In this document: positions 10,101-19,771 of the stretch, in pieces
Layout: each line of letters opens with the position of its first letter
Numbering within the stretch: the first letter of the stretch is position 1
Assembly (NCBI RefSeq): GCF_000762845.2
Contig: NZ_JRMQ02000003.1
Coordinates: 62,001-126,000, forward strand
DNA: 64,000 nucleotides
Direction of reading: 5' to 3'
Source: Helicobacter japonicus
GTDB lineage: Bacteria; Campylobacterota; Campylobacteria; Campylobacterales; Helicobacteraceae
The notes under the pieces: generated by a model
What the model was told of the DNA's origin: nothing
Seen by the model: the letters and a program-made list of their open reading frames with translations, nothing else
Database searches by the model: none
Position numbers and translations under genes: made by a program

Positions 10101-12574
10101 GTTTTTGGGTTGATACAAATGATGGACAGACACAAGTAAATATTCCGCTTAAATCCTCTTATACACCAAATGTGTATGTCGCCATCACGCTTTTACAAAA
10201 TTATCACACGCTTGATAACGACCGCTCACAACGACTTTATGGGGTAATACCTCTCAATGTAGAATATGCAGATTCTAAGCTTACACTTCAAATTGATGCA
10301 CCTCAATCAATCCGCCCTAATACAGAATTTTCTGTGAATCTATCAAATAAAGAGAATAAAAAAGTGGCTTATACACTTGCTGTTGTTGATGAGGGATTGC
10401 TTGATTTGACAAATTTTGTCTCACCTAATCCGTGGAAACATTTTTACCAAAAACTCGCCCTTACACTTTCGGTCTTTGATAACTATGATATGATTATTGG
10501 GCGCAATATAGGAAAAATCCAGCAGATTCTAAAGGTTGGTGGTGATGAATTAGCAGCAGGTGCAGCGCGCAAGGATTTGAATCAAGCCCAAAGATTTAAG
10601 CCAATAGCTTTCTACGCACCACCCACAATGAGTGATGATAAGGGCAGAGCAAAATTTACCTACACTATGCCTGCATATATGGGAAGTGTAAGAATAATGG
10701 CAGTAGCACTTAATGATAAATCCTATGGTGGAGCTTCACAAAATATGCAAGTGAGCGCACCCGTTGTAATGCTTCCTACTATTCCACGAAGTCTTAAACT
10801 TGGTGATACTTTTACACTTGCTATTGAAGTCTTACCTACACAAGATAAGGTAGGCAAGGTAACTTTAAATCTCAAAAGCGGTGATAAAATCAAATTTGAT
10901 AAAACCAACTTTACATTGCAATTTAATGATAAAACATCACAAATGTTGCAGATTAATGCACAAGTGAGTGAAGAGTATATCGGGCAAGATTTTATCGATA
11001 TAAGTCTATCAAGCAAAGATTTTAGTATGCAAGAAAAGACAGAGATTGATATTTTACCCTATAATCCTTACACGACTTTGAGTAAAAAGTTTATGCTTGA
11101 ACCAAAATCCTCACTCACACTTGAAAATCCAAAAGAGTATGTCAAAGGCTCGCAAAATGGCTATGTGCTTGTAAGCCAAACACCCATTTTGAGCATAGAC
11201 CATCGCCTTAAATGGCTTATCCGATATCCTTATGGTTGTATTGAACAAACAACTTCAAGCGTATTGCCTCAGCTTTTTATCACTAGTCTTAGCAAAGGCG
11301 ATTTTATCGATAAGCCTACAATCACGCGTAATATTAATGCCGGTATTGCACGTATTGGTAATTTTCAAACAAGTGATGGAGGATTCTCCTATTGGCAAGG
11401 ACAATCACAATCCGATGCGTGGGGAAGCGCATACGCTGGGCATTTCTTACTTCTTGCAAAATCACAAGGTTATTATGTGCCAGAGAGTGTGCTTAAAAAA
11501 TGGATAAACTACGAAAAAGATTTTGTCAAAACGGCAAACAATCCTCTTGCCATACTCTATCCTCTCTATCTTCTCTCTCTTGCAGGAGAACCACAAATAG
11601 GTTTGCTTAATGATATGTATGAGCATTATTTTAGCAATCTTGAAGTAAGCGATAAATGGCTTTTAGCTGCTGCTTATAAACTCGCGGGACTTTCATCTAT
11701 GGCAGAAAAAATTACAAAAGACCTTCCGACTAGAAGCACTTCACGCAGTGAGAGCTATTATCGCTTTAGCTATGGTTCTATGTTACGTGATGATGCAATG
11801 ATTTTACAAGCCTATGTAGATATTTACAAGAATCCTCACAAAGCACTGCTTGATTTAGTGATTCAACGACTTGAAAGCAATGAGTGGTATTCTACGCAAA
11901 CACTTGGCTACTCTCTCCTTGCGCTATCTAGCGCAATGCCAGCAAATACAAACTCAAGTGATAATGCGATAGATATTGTGCTTAATAAACAATCTTTTAA
12001 AGCAAATAAAGGTGTAGATTCTATAAAAATACCTTTTGATGAATTACAAGGTCAAATAAAATCAAATAACACATTTGCACTTTATATCAATCAAGTTTGG
12101 GACGGAATCTTACTTGAAAAAGATATACAACCAAAAGCACAAAAAATTGCCCTTAGCCGAAGTTTTCTTGATGAAAAAGGAAATGCTATAAGCATTGATT
12201 CTTTGCCTTCGGGAAGCACATTCTACTTGAAGCTTACTCTGCATAATGCAAATGAGCGTGTGAGTGTCGATAATGTCGCCATCACACAGAATCTTCCTAG
12301 TGGTTGGGAGATAGAAAATACAAGACTTACTGACACTGAACTTCCAAGTTTTGTATCTCAAAGGAATATCACTTACACAGATATAAAAGATGATAAGATA
12401 ATGTGGTTTGTTGATTATTATGGCAACAACATAGTAATGTTTGCAAAGATTAATACAATCACACCGGGTAATTATCTTTTACCTCCTGCTACTGCAGAAG
12501 CAATGTATGATAATAGCTTTTTAGCTAATACGGAATCTAAGGCTATTGCGGTAACTTCTCGTGAAGAAAGGTAA
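7124..12574 (+). CDS. Bacterial alpha-2-macroglobulin-like lipoprotein (YfhM/ECAM type)
   Basis: A 1816-residue envelope protein, the largest in the window. Bacterial A2Ms are thought to trap foreign proteases in the periplasm. A signal peptide ends ILSINAC, giving lipidated Cys24. Repeated MG-type beta domains fill the first 1000 residues (MG2-like SAYIYTDRGVYRPGENAHI). The thioester motif CIEQ is intact with Cys1372, inside RYPYGCIEQTTS, followed by the helical thioester domain. An acidic insert, DDYDDYDD, lies near residue 405. The stop lies inside the next gene, pbpC, with a 14-nt overlap. A2M plus PBP1C pairs are a known arrangement, suggesting a link between protease defence and wall repair. 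Start at 7124 has AAGGGGAATACAA upstream. Confidence 0.92.
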   Translation: MKKYIYLSLYAILSVFMILSINACSDNSAISSYDKEITTTPKILVSFNTPITQDSQEIIGLLYQADADNNIIKLDGKGINATYAYSSPYELLIVPNVPTLKAHTDYKLSVDLSRLENAILKDSISLALHTYPTEIASSRFSVSHIDENTFNLNAHIELSQNIDMSELKNAIQSNEVKKISKMITLNDDKGKNIDFEIQVSHNELFLKSVNLPFEEDKSYTLTLKAPYFGFEKDEKMRYEQGVNTLEVVSIKPISAETPYIQIHFSTDLVKNPHLEDFITISPNIQTKISSQGNIVRIDAPFNLSQNYQVHIKEGLMGIGKSRMHTAKEDTIIFHQIPPALAFSQQGIFLPSNAQNKIAFKSINIKKVTLKVSKIYPNNITSYLYKQNLIGETQYNDNAHSYDDYDDYDDRNNGIYADFYRLGDEVLKQEFTLDMRKNEWIQSEIDLSALKDKKGIFILELNFDKDGVDYEFPAGTSSWKQRSFFDKAAIQKHLIFSDIALLAQQTGKDKLNVIALDIASNKPMSSVQISAINRKNQAIATLNTDSQGSVVFDNASSIMYLNASKDEDNTILRLNSPLSTEGFDIAGLVQEGNTSAYIYTDRGVYRPGENAHINIIARADSKPITHPIYINITSPQGKLIVENMALKEQLFGLFSYTFETQKNAPSGIYQLETKIGGSTFWHNISVENVVPNRIKVEIESPEQISAQKLEEDDGLRFSLQSKYLFGAPASHLDFTTELFIKEVNFYAPSYSDYTFNSPLSLQYRLQDSQKSTLDSNGEAKIHYQLDDMEDLGRNLRASLYSAVFENGGRKVSTAKNVDIILYKSFVGIKAPKSRYIDATSAVNLPIVVLSHDTHKPISGHKLTYRIYHSSYSWWWDYSNYDEFVRSIKSNKNTKLLKEGTLTSKPEPITLSFTPNQSGELFIEVEDEENHTKSAISLYASEYGEPTLEPKLTQLKLQSDKQQYLATDKAKISFESTKDSKALVTIIGQNEVLERFWVDTNDGQTQVNIPLKSSYTPNVYVAITLLQNYHTLDNDRSQRLYGVIPLNVEYADSKLTLQIDAPQSIRPNTEFSVNLSNKENKKVAYTLAVVDEGLLDLTNFVSPNPWKHFYQKLALTLSVFDNYDMIIGRNIGKIQQILKVGGDELAAGAARKDLNQAQRFKPIAFYAPPTMSDDKGRAKFTYTMPAYMGSVRIMAVALNDKSYGGASQNMQVSAPVVMLPTIPRSLKLGDTFTLAIEVLPTQDKVGKVTLNLKSGDKIKFDKTNFTLQFNDKTSQMLQINAQVSEEYIGQDFIDISLSSKDFSMQEKTEIDILPYNPYTTLSKKFMLEPKSSLTLENPKEYVKGSQNGYVLVSQTPILSIDHRLKWLIRYPYGCIEQTTSSVLPQLFITSLSKGDFIDKPTITRNINAGIARIGNFQTSDGGFSYWQGQSQSDAWGSAYAGHFLLLAKSQGYYVPESVLKKWINYEKDFVKTANNPLAILYPLYLLSLAGEPQIGLLNDMYEHYFSNLEVSDKWLLAAAYKLAGLSSMAEKITKDLPTRSTSRSESYYRFSYGSMLRDDAMILQAYVDIYKNPHKALLDLVIQRLESNEWYSTQTLGYSLLALSSAMPANTNSSDNAIDIVLNKQSFKANKGVDSIKIPFDELQGQIKSNNTFALYINQVWDGILLEKDIQPKAQKIALSRSFLDEKGNAISIDSLPSGSTFYLKLTLHNANERVSVDNVAITQNLPSGWEIENTRLTDTELPSFVSQRNITYTDIKDDKIMWFVDYYGNNIVMFAKINTITPGNYLLPPATAEAMYDNSFLANTESKAIAVTSREER

Positions 12575-14867
12575 TATATTATTTCCCCCTATAAAAGTGC
12601 TACTCATCATATGTGTAGCATTTCTTTTGCTCTTTTGTGTTTATGGCTTAGGCGTTTTTGTAGCTTTTTACCACACACTTACTCCGCATAAAGACCTTTT
12701 TGAATCTGTGTATAGCAAAAGTGTGTTTGATAGAAGCGGCGCACTTCTTAGTGTGTTTTTAAACAAACAAGAACAATGGCATCTCAAATCCCCTCATAAC
12801 CCACCTCACAAACTTCATCTTGCTGTGCTTGCCTATGAAGATAAACGTTTTGAAAAACATTTTGGTATTGATATTTTTGCACTTATGCGGAGCGTAAAAA
12901 ATAATCTCATCTCACATAAACGTATGGGCGGAAGCACTATTAGTATGCAGGTTGTGAAACTTTATACTAAAGCTCCTCGCACACTTACACATAAAATCAA
13001 TGAAATTTTTCAAACATTTGCACTTGAGTGTATGTATAGCAAAGATGAGATTCTTAATATGTATCTTAATAATGCCCCTTATGGCGGCAATATCGTAGGC
13101 TACCATTCAGCTGCACTTCTATACTTTGATAAAGATTCTTCATCACTCACTTGGGCAGAATCTGCTCTCCTTGCTGTGCTTCCTAATGCACCCGGACTTT
13201 TAAATCTCCACAAAAACAAACAGATTCTTAAAAATAAACGTGATGCCTTACTTTTAAAACTTCACGACAAGGGTTATTTTAATGAAGATATCCTCTCTCT
13301 TGCTTTGCAAGAGCCTCTTCCTTCACACAAAATCAACCACAAAAATATTGCTCCACACTTGAGTGTGTATTTAGCTGCTACACAAAAAGGAAACAATATT
13401 ACAACTACGATTGATAAAACCTTGCAAATGCGTGTAGAATCTACAATTAAGCTTTATCATAAAAAGCTTTTTTCACAAGGTATTCTCAATCTTGCTGCAC
13501 TTGTTGTAGATACACAAAGTGGTGAGATTCTATGCTATGTAGGTTCGCAAGATTTTTTAGATATGCAAAATTATGGACAAATCGATGGCGTTCGTGCTTT
13601 ACGATCACCCGGCTCATTACTTAAGCCTTTTCTTTATGCCTTAAGTATAGATGAGGGTTTAATCGCTCCACAAAGCCTTCTTATTGATGTGCCACTCTTT
13701 TTTGCAAATTTTAATCCACAAAATGCGATGAAAAACTACCAAGGATTAACTCAAGCGCAATATGCCTTGCAAAAATCGCTCAATGTGCCTTTTGTTAAAC
13801 TTTTACAAACCTATGGGTATGAAAAATTCTATTTTGCCTTGCAAGATATGGCAGATTTCAAAAGAAGTAATCCTTACCGCTATGGTTTGTCTTTTATACT
13901 TGGCTCAAAAGAAATGAGTATGCTACAAATTGCAAGACTTTATCGTGGATTAGGTAATTATGGTGCATTTGGGAATCTCTCATTTCTTGTAAATGAGCGC
14001 AAATCACCCACGCAGCGGCTTCTCACAAGAGGTAGTGCTTATCTCACATTGCAAACACTTAAAGAATTAGAACGTGAGGGTATTTTAGACTACCATAAAG
14101 AAAAAATGGTATTTTCGTGGAAAAGCGGGACAAGCTATGGTAGAAAAGATGCGTGGGCTGCAGGTGTAAGCCCAAAATATACTATTGTCGTGTGGGCGGG
14201 AAATTTTGATGGCAAACCAAATCCAAATATTTTAGGTGTAAAAACTGCTGGAACATTGCTTTTTGAGATTCTCTCCACACTCCCTCATAATAACATAAAC
14301 TTCCCACTCCCTGCAGACGATCTTACCTATATTGAAGTTGATAGATGGAGTGGCTATACCCTAAGTGATGAATATCAGCATTTGCTTACTAATGAAGATT
14401 CTATGCGGAGCATTCTCTATCCTATTGCAGCTAAACCTTTGCGTTATTCACCATTTTATCACAAAGTTTTTATGTATGATGATAAAGAGGTGGATTCTTA
14501 TGATAGTCATTTTATTGATGCCAAACCACAAGTCGTGGTTAAACTTCCTCTCAATGTTTTGTCATACTACAAGTTTCAAAATGTCAATATCCAAAAACAT
14601 ATCCCAAAACATAAAAAAAGTGTGCAGATTCTTTATCCTACACAAAATCTTAGAATCTTGCAAGCAACAGACCTTGATGGACAAAAAGAGCTCATTATAC
14701 ATATTAGCAATCTCAAAAATCAGTCCATTTCGTGGTATCTTAATAAAGAACTTGTCCTTACCTCCACACAATCCACCTTCAAAACACTCTTAACGCGTGG
14801 AAATTATCATCTCACAATTGTAGGAGAAGATGGCAGTGCGGATAGTGTAAGCTTTAACATAGAATAA
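12561..14867 (+). CDS. pbpC: Penicillin-binding protein 1C (bifunctional peptidoglycan synthase)
   Basis: Polymerises glycan and may cross-link peptides in the periplasm. The 768-residue protein has one N-terminal membrane helix (about 8-35) and a GT51 glycosyltransferase domain with catalytic Glu93 in YEDKRFEKHFG and the GGSTISMQ motif. A transpeptidase domain follows with SxxK at Ser352-Lys355, SLN at 406-408 and KSGT at 521-524, and a C-terminal BiPBP_C-like beta domain fills about 680-768. KSGT replaces the usual KTGT. The GTG start lies inside the end of the A2M gene, with weak Shine-Dalgarno pairing, so translation is probably coupled. Confidence 0.93.
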   Translation: MKKGNILFPPIKVLLIICVAFLLLFCVYGLGVFVAFYHTLTPHKDLFESVYSKSVFDRSGALLSVFLNKQEQWHLKSPHNPPHKLHLAVLAYEDKRFEKHFGIDIFALMRSVKNNLISHKRMGGSTISMQVVKLYTKAPRTLTHKINEIFQTFALECMYSKDEILNMYLNNAPYGGNIVGYHSAALLYFDKDSSSLTWAESALLAVLPNAPGLLNLHKNKQILKNKRDALLLKLHDKGYFNEDILSLALQEPLPSHKINHKNIAPHLSVYLAATQKGNNITTTIDKTLQMRVESTIKLYHKKLFSQGILNLAALVVDTQSGEILCYVGSQDFLDMQNYGQIDGVRALRSPGSLLKPFLYALSIDEGLIAPQSLLIDVPLFFANFNPQNAMKNYQGLTQAQYALQKSLNVPFVKLLQTYGYEKFYFALQDMADFKRSNPYRYGLSFILGSKEMSMLQIARLYRGLGNYGAFGNLSFLVNERKSPTQRLLTRGSAYLTLQTLKELEREGILDYHKEKMVFSWKSGTSYGRKDAWAAGVSPKYTIVVWAGNFDGKPNPNILGVKTAGTLLFEILSTLPHNNINFPLPADDLTYIEVDRWSGYTLSDEYQHLLTNEDSMRSILYPIAAKPLRYSPFYHKVFMYDDKEVDSYDSHFIDAKPQVVVKLPLNVLSYYKFQNVNIQKHIPKHKKSVQILYPTQNLRILQATDLDGQKELIIHISNLKNQSISWYLNKELVLTSTQSTFKTLLTRGNYHLTIVGEDGSADSVSFNIE

Positions 14868-14914
14868 TAGTTACTAAAATAAGCTAAGATTCACAAAAAA
14901 TTTAAGGAGAACAG

Positions 14915-15658
14915 ATGAAATTTCAAGGAAGCAATGTGCTAATTACAGGCGCAAGCAAGGGGATTGGAGCGCAAATTGCCAAAACATTGGCAGGATATGG
15001 ACTAAAAGTGTGGATAAACTATCGCTCAAAACCAGAGATTGCCGATGCACTACAAAAAGAAATAGAATCCAACGGCGGTAAAGCAGCAGTAATTAAATTT
15101 GATGCAAGTGTGGAAGAAGAGTTTGTAAGCGCAATAAAAGTCATTGTAGAAAGTGATGGCACTTTAAACTACCTTGTTAATAACGCTGGTATTACAAATG
15201 ATAAACTTGCTTTGCGTATGAGTGTAGGAGACTTTGAAAGCGTAATTGATGCAAATCTTAAGTCTTGCTTTATCGGTTGTAGAGAAGCACTAAAAATAAT
15301 GAGCAAGCAGAGATTTGGTAGTGTGGTAAATATCGCTTCAATTATCGGTGAGCGTGGTAATATGGGGCAGTCAAACTATGCTGCAAGCAAAGGTGGAATG
15401 ATTGCAATGAGTAAATCCTTTGCTTATGAGGGTGCGCCACGCAATGTCCGCTTTAACTGCATCACACCCGGATTTATCAAAAGTGATATGACTGATGAAC
15501 TAAAACCTGAAGTGGCAGAAAGTTATATGAAAAATATCCCTCTCACGCGTTTTGGGGAAGCAAGCGATGTGGCAGAGGCAGTAGCATTTTTACTCTCCGA
15601 ACACTCAAACTACATCACTGGAGAGGTGCTAAAGGTTAATGGTGGGCTATATATGTAA
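14915..15658 (+). CDS. fabG: 3-oxoacyl-ACP reductase
   Basis: NADPH-dependent reduction of 3-oxoacyl-ACP in type II fatty-acid elongation. The 247-residue short-chain dehydrogenase has the nucleotide motif TGASKGIG at 10-17, NNAG near 90, and the catalytic Tyr155-x-x-x-Lys159 in SNYAASKGG. The N-terminus starts right at the Rossmann strand. AAGGAG stands before the ATG. It opens the fatty-acid gene block with acpP, fabF and accA, although a pseudogene of about 480 bp lies between it and acpP. Confidence 0.96.
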   Translation: MKFQGSNVLITGASKGIGAQIAKTLAGYGLKVWINYRSKPEIADALQKEIESNGGKAAVIKFDASVEEEFVSAIKVIVESDGTLNYLVNNAGITNDKLALRMSVGDFESVIDANLKSCFIGCREALKIMSKQRFGSVVNIASIIGERGNMGQSNYAASKGGMIAMSKSFAYEGAPRNVRFNCITPGFIKSDMTDELKPEVAESYMKNIPLTRFGEASDVAEAVAFLLSEHSNYITGEVLKVNGGLYM

Positions 15659-15699
15659 AAACATACTTTAGAATCTGCTACTGATAAGGTGGATTCTAT

Positions 15700-16178
15700 A
15701 TGAAAGCAAAAGATTTGGAGCAAGAATATTGGGACAATAAGGCGTTTTATACAAGATGCAGTGCGAAAAATTCCCCACAAGATTATATTTATAGAATCTG
15801 TTCGCGATACTCAAAGAGACAAAAGCTCGATACTATTCTCAAAAGCATATTTGATAGAAAGCCAGTCTTGTCAAAAAAAGCAAGGGTAAGGTAATCACGC
15901 CAAAAAAACAAAAGGGAGTTGCAAAAATTTGTAAAGCTTAAAAAGTAATATTTAGGCAATATTGATATCAGCAATATTAAAGATTTATCATTTCTCTTAA
16001 GAATGTGGATAGCTCGTTGCTTGAGTGGATTAGCAAAATGGATACTTCAAGCGTAAAAGATATGAGCTATATGTTTTCTGCTGCAAGAGACTTCAATCAG
16101 CCCATTGGTGCTTGGAATACAAAGAAAGCTACAAACGCATATAATCGTGCGCAAAAAAGAAAAATGGGATTAGGATAG
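15700..16178 (+). pseudogene. Decayed BspA/DUF285-type surface protein gene
   Basis: The ATG at 15700 after AAGGTGG opens a 64-codon frame that ends at TAA 15892-15894. The same frame continues as a recognisable DUF285 start (KRELQKFVKLKK, second TAA at 15946-15948, then YLGNIDISNIKDLSFL). A one-base loss near 15997 moves the reading into another frame, which gives KNVDSSLLEWISKMDTSSVK, then DMSYMFSAARDFNQPIGAWN and a terminal TAG at 16176. Motifs of the DTSSVKDMSYMF / FNQPIGAWNT type define DUF285 repeats of surface proteins. Two nonsense codons plus one frameshift and only one repeat left make it a remnant. It sits where H. pylori has a small hypothetical gene between fabG and acpP. Confidence 0.8.
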
Positions 16179-16333
16179 ACAACATTTAGCGATAGGCATA
16201 TCCACGCATAATCTTGTATCTTATGAAAGCATAAAATACACGCGAGATTCTCAAATATAACTTTTCAAATCCCTGTATTTTACACTTTTGTAAAAGATTC
16301 CAAATAGTAGCTAGTAATTTAACAAAAGTTTGA

Positions 16334-16339
16334 TATAAT
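16334..16339 (+). promoter_or_regulatory. -10 box of acpP promoter
   Basis: TATAAT, 35 nt before the acpP ATG, in a gene-free A/T-rich stretch after the pseudogene. No good -35 box is visible, as is usual in Helicobacter. Confidence 0.65.
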
Positions 16340-16374
16340 CTCACCTTTTAAGTTTTAAATCTAAGGAGAATACA

Positions 16375-16608
16375 ATGAGTAAGTTTGAAGATGTAAAAGC
16401 AGTAGTAGTGGAACAATTGAGTGTTGATGCTAATGAAGTAAAGCCAGAATCTCGTTTTATTGAAGATTTGAATGCAGATTCGCTTGATGTTGTAGAACTT
16501 GTTATGGCATTAGAAGAAAAATTCTCAATCGAAATTCCTGATGAAGATGCAGAAAAAATCAAGACGGTAAATGATGTTGTTGCTTATATTGAAAAAGCAA
16601 CTAAGTAA
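16375..16608 (+). CDS. acpP: Acyl carrier protein
   Basis: Carries growing acyl chains on a phosphopantetheine arm. The 77-residue acidic protein has the attachment motif [10 protein letters not shown] with Ser36 as the modified residue, and the four-helix pattern of ACPs. AAGGAG precedes the ATG by 7 nt and a TATAAT box lies 35 nt upstream, so acpP has its own promoter rather than depending on fabG. fabF follows after 67 nt containing a small inverted repeat (GCAGT-N5-ACTGC, 16633-16647) that could set the ratio of acpP to fabF transcript. Confidence 0.98.
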   Translation: MSKFEDVKAVVVEQLSVDANEVKPESRFIEDLNADSLDVVELVMALEEKFSIEIPDEDAEKIKTVNDVVAYIEKATK

Positions 16609-16675
16609 CATAATTTACTTTAATTTTTAGAAGCAGTTTCACACTGCACTCTCATAAATCAAAAAGGAATGCTAT

Positions 16676-17911
16676 ATGCGTCGAGTGGTAATAACCGGTT
16701 TAGGAATGATTAATTCCTTGGGTCTAAACAAAGAAGATTCTTTTAAGGCAATTATTGATGGAAAATGTGGTATTAAGCATATTTCTAGCTTTAACACAGA
16801 GGGTTTTCCTGTAAGAATTGCTGGTGAAATTACAGATTTCAATCCTGAAGATGTTCTCGACCCACGCGAAGTAAAAAAAGCTGACAGATTCATACATCTT
16901 GGATTAAAAGCAGCACAAGAAGCAATGAATGAAAGTGGTTTGCTTCAAAATGGTGTAATTGATTCTGCACTTGGCGATAGATTCGGTATAAGCTCTGCTG
17001 CTGGTATTGGTGGGCTTGGAAATATTGAAAAAAATTCAATTGCCTGCGGAGAAAAAGGTCCTCGGCGCATTAACCCATTCTTTATCCCTTCTGCATTAGT
17101 GAATATGCTCGGAGGTTTTGTTTCCATACAATACGCACTTAAAGGTCCAAACTTAGCAAGCGTTACTGCGTGTGCAGCAGGAACTCACGCTATTAGTGAG
17201 GCAGCGAAAACTATTATGCTTGATGGTGCTGATGCGATGCTCGTTGTGGGTTCAGAATCTTCTATTTGCCCTGTAGGCATTGGAGGCTTTGCAGCAATGA
17301 AAGCACTCAGCGATAGAAATGATGAGCCCCTTAAGGCTTCTCGTCCTTTTGACAAAGAACGTAATGGTTTTGTTATGGGCGAAGGTGCTGGGGCATTGGT
17401 GCTTGAAGAATATGAGAATGCAAAAAAACGAGGTGCAAAAATCTACGCAGAAGTCATTGGTTTTGGTGAAAGTGGCGATGCAAATCACATCACAACTCCT
17501 GCTCCACAAGGAGAGGGTGCATTACGCGCTATGAAAGCCGCACTTAAAATGGCAAATACTTCTGTAGATTATGTCAATGCACACGGCACAAGCACTGCAT
17601 ACAATGATCTTTATGAAACAATGGCACTTAAAACTGCCTTTGGTGGAAAAGATTCCGTTCCACCTGTTAGCTCAACTAAAGGGCAAATTGGACATTGTCT
17701 TGGTGCAGCTGGTGCAATTGAGGCAGTCATTTCTCTTATGGCAATGCAAAACAATATTTTTCCACCAACAATTAATCAAGAATCTCCTGACCCTGAATGC
17801 GATCTTGATTATATTCCTAACAACGCTCGTGAAGGTAAGATTAATGCAGTAATGAGCAACTCATTTGGCTTTGGTGGAACAAATGGTGTTGTCATATTTG
17901 GTAGAATCTAA
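16676..17911 (+). CDS. fabF: 3-oxoacyl-ACP synthase II
   Basis: Condenses malonyl-ACP with acyl-ACP in chain elongation. The 411-residue thiolase-fold enzyme has the catalytic triad: Cys166 in [10 protein letters not shown], His303 in NAHGTST and His340 in [10 protein letters not shown], plus the C-terminal NSFGFGGTN loop. Length is normal. AAAAAGGA precedes the ATG. It lies between acpP and accA, with 17 nt to the latter. Confidence 0.97.
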   Translation: MRRVVITGLGMINSLGLNKEDSFKAIIDGKCGIKHISSFNTEGFPVRIAGEITDFNPEDVLDPREVKKADRFIHLGLKAAQEAMNESGLLQNGVIDSALGDRFGISSAAGIGGLGNIEKNSIACGEKGPRRINPFFIPSALVNMLGGFVSIQYALKGPNLASVTACAAGTHAISEAAKTIMLDGADAMLVVGSESSICPVGIGGFAAMKALSDRNDEPLKASRPFDKERNGFVMGEGAGALVLEEYENAKKRGAKIYAEVIGFGESGDANHITTPAPQGEGALRAMKAALKMANTSVDYVNAHGTSTAYNDLYETMALKTAFGGKDSVPPVSSTKGQIGHCLGAAGAIEAVISLMAMQNNIFPPTINQESPDPECDLDYIPNNAREGKINAVMSNSFGFGGTNGVVIFGRI

Positions 17912-17928
17912 AAAACAAGAGAACAGGT

Positions 17929-18855
17929 ATGGCTACTTATCTTGACTTTGAGCAAAAAATCAAAAATCTTCAAGATGATATAGAATCTGCTATTGTGCGC
18001 GGCGATGATGATGCAAAGCTTATTCTTGAAAAAGAGCTTGAAAAAGAAGTGCGTGATGTATATACCAATATTAGTGATTACCAAAAACTACAACTTGCAC
18101 GCCACCCAGACCGCCCTTATGCAATGGACTATATTGAAATTATTTGCAAAGATGCCTACGAAATTAGTGGCGATAGACATTTTAAAGATGATAAAGCAAT
18201 TGTATGTTTTTTGGGTAAAATAGGTGGGCAAACTGCTGTTGTGATTGGTGAAGAAAAAGGAAGAGGGACAAAAAATAAATTAGTGCGTAATTTTGGTATG
18301 CCAAGCCCAGAGGGCTATCGTAAAGCTTTGCGCGCAGCAAAACTTGCTGAAAAATTCCACATTCCTATTCTTATGCTTGTTGATACACAAGGTGCTTATC
18401 CCGGTTTAGGTGCAGAGGAACGCGGACAAAGTGAGGCTATCGCTAGAAATCTACAAGATTTTGCTAAACTCAAAATACCCACTATCGCTGTTGTTATTGG
18501 CGAAGGTGGAAGTGGGGGTGCTTTGGCAATTGCTGTAGCCGATAGACTTGCTATGATGCAATACTCTGTTTTTAGTGTTATCTCGCCAGAAGGTTGCGCA
18601 GCCATTTTGTGGAATGACCCTTCAAAAATAGAATCTGCCACAAAGGCACTCAAAATTACACCTGTTGAGCTTAAAAAATATGGATTAATTGATGATGTGA
18701 TTGATGAGCCACTTATCGGCGCGCACAGAGATAAAGCAAATGCAGCAAAAGTTATTGAAGAATACTTTCTTAAATCTCTTGAAGAAATCTTACAAGATGA
18801 TAATCATCTCAACAAACGCTATCAAAAAATCGTAAATTATGGAGCTTTTGGGTAA
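17929..18855 (+). CDS. accA: Acetyl-CoA carboxylase carboxyltransferase subunit alpha
   Basis: Transfers carboxyl from biotin carrier to acetyl-CoA to make malonyl-CoA, with AccD as the partner (not in this window). The 308-residue protein shows the crotonase-fold landmarks [46 protein letters not shown] and the oxyanion segment [11 protein letters not shown]. The start follows AACAGGT 17 nt after fabF, so it should be in the acpP-fabF transcript. Confidence 0.97.
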   Translation: MATYLDFEQKIKNLQDDIESAIVRGDDDAKLILEKELEKEVRDVYTNISDYQKLQLARHPDRPYAMDYIEIICKDAYEISGDRHFKDDKAIVCFLGKIGGQTAVVIGEEKGRGTKNKLVRNFGMPSPEGYRKALRAAKLAEKFHIPILMLVDTQGAYPGLGAEERGQSEAIARNLQDFAKLKIPTIAVVIGEGGSGGALAIAVADRLAMMQYSVFSVISPEGCAAILWNDPSKIESATKALKITPVELKKYGLIDDVIDEPLIGAHRDKANAAKVIEEYFLKSLEEILQDDNHLNKRYQKIVNYGAFG

Positions 18856-18895
18856 TAAATCTATCTTTTTACTATTTAATTTATAAGGAGCAAAA

Positions 18896-19720
18896 ATGAA
18901 AAAATGGTTTCTGTTATGTATAAGCATAGCTTTTATAATAGTGTTTAACGCGTGTAATGATAAGCGAGAAAATATGCCTACAAGTGCGATAGAACAAATC
19001 AAACAGCGAGATGTTGTCCGCATTGGTGTTTTTAGCGATAAACCTCCATTTGGCTTTGTCAATGATAAAGGACAAAATGATGGCTTTGATGTCTATATTG
19101 CAAAGCGTATTGCAAAGGATTTATTAGGCGATGAATCAAAGGTAGAGTTTATTTTTACAGAGGCTGCTTCTCGTGTAGAATTTTTACGCTCCAATAAAGT
19201 TGATATTATTATGGCAAACTTTACACAAACTCCAGAGCGAGCAGAAGTAGTAGATTTTGCAAAGCCTTATATGAAAGTTTCTCTTGGTGTAGTATCTCCA
19301 AATGGCAATATCACAAATGTTGATGAACTTAAGGGTAAAAAACTTATTGTTAATAAAGGCACAACTGCCGATATGTTTTTTAGCAAAAACTACCCCGATA
19401 TTGAACTACTTAAATACGAGCAAAATACAGAAGCATTCCTTGCACTTAAAGACAAACGAGGTGAGGCACTTGCACACGACAATACTCTTGTCCTTGCATG
19501 GGCTATGGAAAATGAAGGTTTTAGCGTAGGTATCCCTACACTTGGTGAGGAAGATGTAATTGCCCCAGCAGTTAAAAAAGGAAATATCGAACTTAAAGAA
19601 TGGCTTGATGAAGAAATTGAAGCACTTATTCATAATGGATTTATGAAAGAAGCATATCTACAAACTCTTGCACCTATTTTTGGTGAAGAAAAAATGGATT
19701 CTATTATATTCTCACACTAA
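18896..19720 (+). CDS. Amino-acid ABC transporter substrate-binding lipoprotein (CjaA-like, probably cysteine)
   Basis: A 274-residue SBP_bac_3 family binding protein. The signal peptide ends IVFNAC, so Cys20 is the lipid anchor. Family landmarks are KPPFGFVNDKGQNDGFDVYI, the RVEFLRSNKVDIIMANFTQT core and NKGTTADMFF. The last two closely resemble Campylobacter CjaA (cysteine-binding) as I recall that sequence, so cysteine is a better guess than glutamine. No permease or ATPase gene lies next to it, so its transporter must be encoded elsewhere. A good AAGGAG precedes the ATG, 40 nt after accA. A hairpin follows at 19737-19764. Confidence 0.85.
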   Translation: MKKWFLLCISIAFIIVFNACNDKRENMPTSAIEQIKQRDVVRIGVFSDKPPFGFVNDKGQNDGFDVYIAKRIAKDLLGDESKVEFIFTEAASRVEFLRSNKVDIIMANFTQTPERAEVVDFAKPYMKVSLGVVSPNGNITNVDELKGKKLIVNKGTTADMFFSKNYPDIELLKYEQNTEAFLALKDKRGEALAHDNTLVLAWAMENEGFSVGIPTLGEEDVIAPAVKKGNIELKEWLDEEIEALIHNGFMKEAYLQTLAPIFGEEKMDSIIFSH

Positions 19721-19736
19721 AAGAATCTTGATAATC

Positions 19737-19764
19737 TTGCAAAGTCTCCAACGAGACCTTGCAA
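19737..19764. terminator. Hairpin between converging genes
   Basis: TTGCAA-A-GTCTC, loop CAAC, GAGAC-C-TTGCAA: an 11-bp stem with one mismatch between the stops of the CjaA-like gene and the MORN gene. It has no strong T run, so termination is inferred from position. Confidence 0.5.
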
Positions 19765-19771
19765 TAAAGAA

